The notes below the pieces were generated by a model. The model did no database searches and was not told the DNA's origin. It saw only the letters and a program-made list of their open reading frames with translations. Of a DNA stretch of 64,000 nt, positions 61,968-64,000 are shown piece by piece. Origin of the DNA: Antedon mediterranea (taxonomy: Eukaryota; Echinodermata; Crinoidea; Comatulida; Antedonidae); contig NC_092677.1 in assembly GCF_964355755.1 (NCBI RefSeq), positions 1,369,001 to 1,433,000 of the forward strand, written 5' to 3'. The stretch's first letter is position 1; each line of letters opens with the position of its first letter. Both the position numbers and the translations under genes were made by a program.

Positions 61968-62265
61968 GGGGTAGTAACAAAGTGCGAGGCAGCGAGGCAC
62001 GCGAGGCAGGGAAGGCATGCGAGGCAAGTCAGAAATTTATGCGAGGCATCGTTTTACCATCATCAAAAAATGCGAGGCATCATTTTATCATTTCTCAAAA
62101 TTGCAAGGGGTAGTAACAAAGTGCGAGGCAGCGAGGCACGCGAGGCAGGGAAGGCATGCGAGGCAGGGAAGGCATGCGAGGCAAGTCAGAAATTTATGCG
62201 AGGCATCGTTTTACCATCATCAAAAAATGCGAGGCATCATTTTATCATTTCTCAAAATTGCAAGG
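61968..62265. repeat. Tandem repeat rich in GCGAGGCA
   Basis: A unit of about 139 bp starting GGGGTAGTAACAAAGTGCGAGGC occurs twice (from 61968 and from 62107); the second copy has an extra 18-bp GCGAGGCAGGGAAGGCAT. The 8-mer GCGAGGCA occurs more than ten times. Open frames here are by-products of the repeat. Confidence 0.8.
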
Positions 62266-62309
62266 CAGGAAATCACCGAAATTGAAGTAGCCTAGGCCTA
62301 GGCCCGCTA

Positions 62310-63115
62310 GGCTAGTTTCCTTTTGCACCTGCCTTGTATTTTAACCAACTTTATCCTGAATACCACAGCTTAGAATTAGTAGGCCTACTTTAATGAAGAA
62401 AAATCACATAAAAGTAACAATAAATCCATTAAATTGGTGATTTTACAGACGTTGTTTTTCTCGAATTTCGCACACTAAATGTTCAATATTTTGGTTTCTA
62501 TGGAACGCCAAAAGAGCAAAATTAATTAGAGGGCTAAAAACTCTGTGGAATCCATTTGTATTTAACGCATTATTTGGTGAAAATCAAGTACAATTTCAAT
62601 AGATTTTGTCACTGTCAGTAAGGAAAAATGTTACTGTTGATAATGTACACGGTTTCGTTAACCTTTTAAAGAATAAAATAGAAAAATTCATCATAATATC
62701 CTTAGTAGGATGTCCTAGGTCTAGACTAGGTAGTGATGTTGATTTAGGATCGATTATTATTTTTTGAAAACAGAACAGTATCAGCAGTAACATATTACAG
62801 CATTTTTATTGACAAATTAACAAATATATTGAAATAAAACGTGTTTTTCACCAATAAATGTATGAGCAATTGACGCATTCCACTGAGTTTTAGTCCTCTA
62901 TTATCGTTGCTCTTTTGGCGCTCCATAGAAACAAAAATATTGAACATTGAATAAGTGAAATTCGCGAACAGTGTGCGAGAAACACGCCTGTAAAATCATT
63001 AATTTAAGGATTTATTTGTTACCTTTTATGTGATTCTTTCATTAAAGTACTCATGAGGTTAGTAAAGTTAGTTATCAAATTTGGAGTAAAAATACAAGCG
63101 AAGGAAACTAGCGCC
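62310..63115. repeat. Large inverted repeat (foldback element)
   Basis: Arms at about 62310-62570 and 62870-63115 are diverged reverse complements; shared phrases include CTAGTTTCCTT, AATCACATAAAAG, TTTCTATGG(A/-)GCGCCAAAAGAGCAA and their complements. The spacer is about 300 bp of AT-rich sequence. It is probably a foldback-type transposable element; no coding capacity. Confidence 0.65.
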
Positions 63116-64000
63116 AGGTTTATTAGTACGTACATGGACAACAATAAATAAAAATCGTTCGTAATATAGGCCTACCTAGCTTACTAAAACAGGAATAGTG
63201 TATCATTATTAAATATTACACCAATTATTATTATATCAAAATTGATTAAATTATTTTCTACATAGGCCTCTTATCTAGGTTAGGGCTAAGCATATTAGCT
63301 AAAGTTTAATTTTAGGCCTAGTATTACAATTGTCGGACGTAAGTCTTTTTTCACACGCGCTCCAGAATTCTGTCGCAATTTTTTTCTTTGCGGCATGTTA
63401 TTGGATCGCCATATCAGTTACCTTTTATTCACCGCCAGTTATTGAACTTGTCCTGGCAATCGCTGTTCACCTTATTTGCAAGAGAGGTACACGTGTTGTT
63501 CCTAGAGAATGGAATGTCAAAAATGTCTTTGGCACGCCGCTCAGAGAGAAGTCTGTGCGTTGCTGCTGAAACCACGTGCTATAGGAGGGGAATGCACCAC
63601 AATCCTCTGAGCTAGCTGAGGGCTGAATCATTCCGCTACCTGCTAACTAGGCGCAGGGGTGTGACAAAATATTATTTTCACTCTGCTATGTTCGAGAGAC
63701 ATGTGAGTGAACACGCTCGAAATGCCAACAAACATTGCAGTCATTTGATGAGTGTGTCGCTATAACAATTATTGTTTATCGAAAGTTGAAGACTGTCGTT
63801 CAGATTTTTGAACCGTAGTTTGGGCACTTTTGTAAAAGTAAAATTTGACACGATATGACTTGAATGAAAAAACAATCGTTACATAAAAATAAACAACATG
63901 ATGAGTGTATACACGAATCTATTTAGATACGCTTGTATCGATTGATTATTAGGCCTATAATATAGCATAATAGCACGTTAAGATATGCCTCGCACCTTTT
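63116..64000. other. Right edge, nothing recognised
   Basis: AT-rich sequence with a few TAGGCCTA words. Short overlapping frames at about 63330-63615 show no recognisable domain, no splice context and no duplicate in the window, so I do not call a gene. Confidence 0.4.

Noticed and set aside
61968-62265. CRISPR-like array
   Set aside because: The repeat units are irregular, lack unique spacers of even length and lie in eukaryotic DNA.
61865-62295. Overlapping plus-strand frames with MRGKSE/ARH-like repeats
   Set aside because: They are different readings of the GCGAGGCA tandem repeat.

Overview
This is AT-rich metazoan nuclear DNA: split genes with GT..AG introns, long introns and intergenic stretches, simple repeats, a non-LTR retrotransposon and several DNA transposons. 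The recurring 8-mer TAGGCCTA and the gene content suggest a marine invertebrate deuterostome, perhaps an echinoderm. That is an impression; no single-copy marker in the window settles it.

From the left edge to about 59.0 kb the window is one head-to-tail, plus-strand tandem array of paralogous cell-surface receptor genes. Each complete gene has seven coding exons in a fixed phase pattern (1,1,1,1,0,0): signal peptide; V-type Ig domain; I-set/C2-type Ig domain; a 9-codon Thr/Ser stalk; a transmembrane exon; an 11-codon juxtamembrane exon; and a last exon with a roughly 42-residue tail carrying YQDL and YVNV tyrosine motifs. For nine genes the assembled exons sum to a multiple of three and give an uninterrupted 328-340 residue type I membrane protein (starts at 1334, 7809, 11269, 15686, 31491, 34508, 38603, 49324, 52937). 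A tenth (V exon at 27.7 kb) has a frameshifted tail and may borrow a signal exon from 25.2 kb. The rest are pseudogenes or fragments (left edge, 4.2, 5.5, 15.3, 19.3, 22.6, 57.0 and 57.9 kb).

By signal and V exon the genes fall into five types: A (1.3, 25.2 and 31.5 kb), B (7.8 and 49.3 kb), C (11.3, 34.5, 52.9 and probably 27.7 kb), D (15.7 and 57.9 kb) and E (38.6 kb, pseudogenes at 19.3 and 22.6 kb, fragments at 5.5, 15.3 and 57.0 kb). The order B-C-(E fragment)-D at about 5.6-17.1 kb recurs at about 40.8-58.7 kb, so the array grew by block duplication. Transmembrane and tail exons are nearly uniform while V exons differ strongly, as expected if many ligand-binding heads feed one signalling output.

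Mobile elements mark the history. A 6.1 kb hAT-like element (41673-47807, 8-bp target duplication) sits in the second block and contains a non-LTR retrotransposon with an intact 1001-codon endonuclease/reverse transcriptase frame. The older block preserves its empty site. A second hAT-like element (59214-60773) lies past the array end. Two small terminal-inverted-repeat elements (119-296 and 29114-29412), LINE fragments and a decayed Myb/SANT-like gene (about 25.9-26.3 kb) are also present. From 59 kb to the right edge I see only repeats, including a GCGAGGCA-rich tandem repeat and a large inverted repeat, and no gene I can support.
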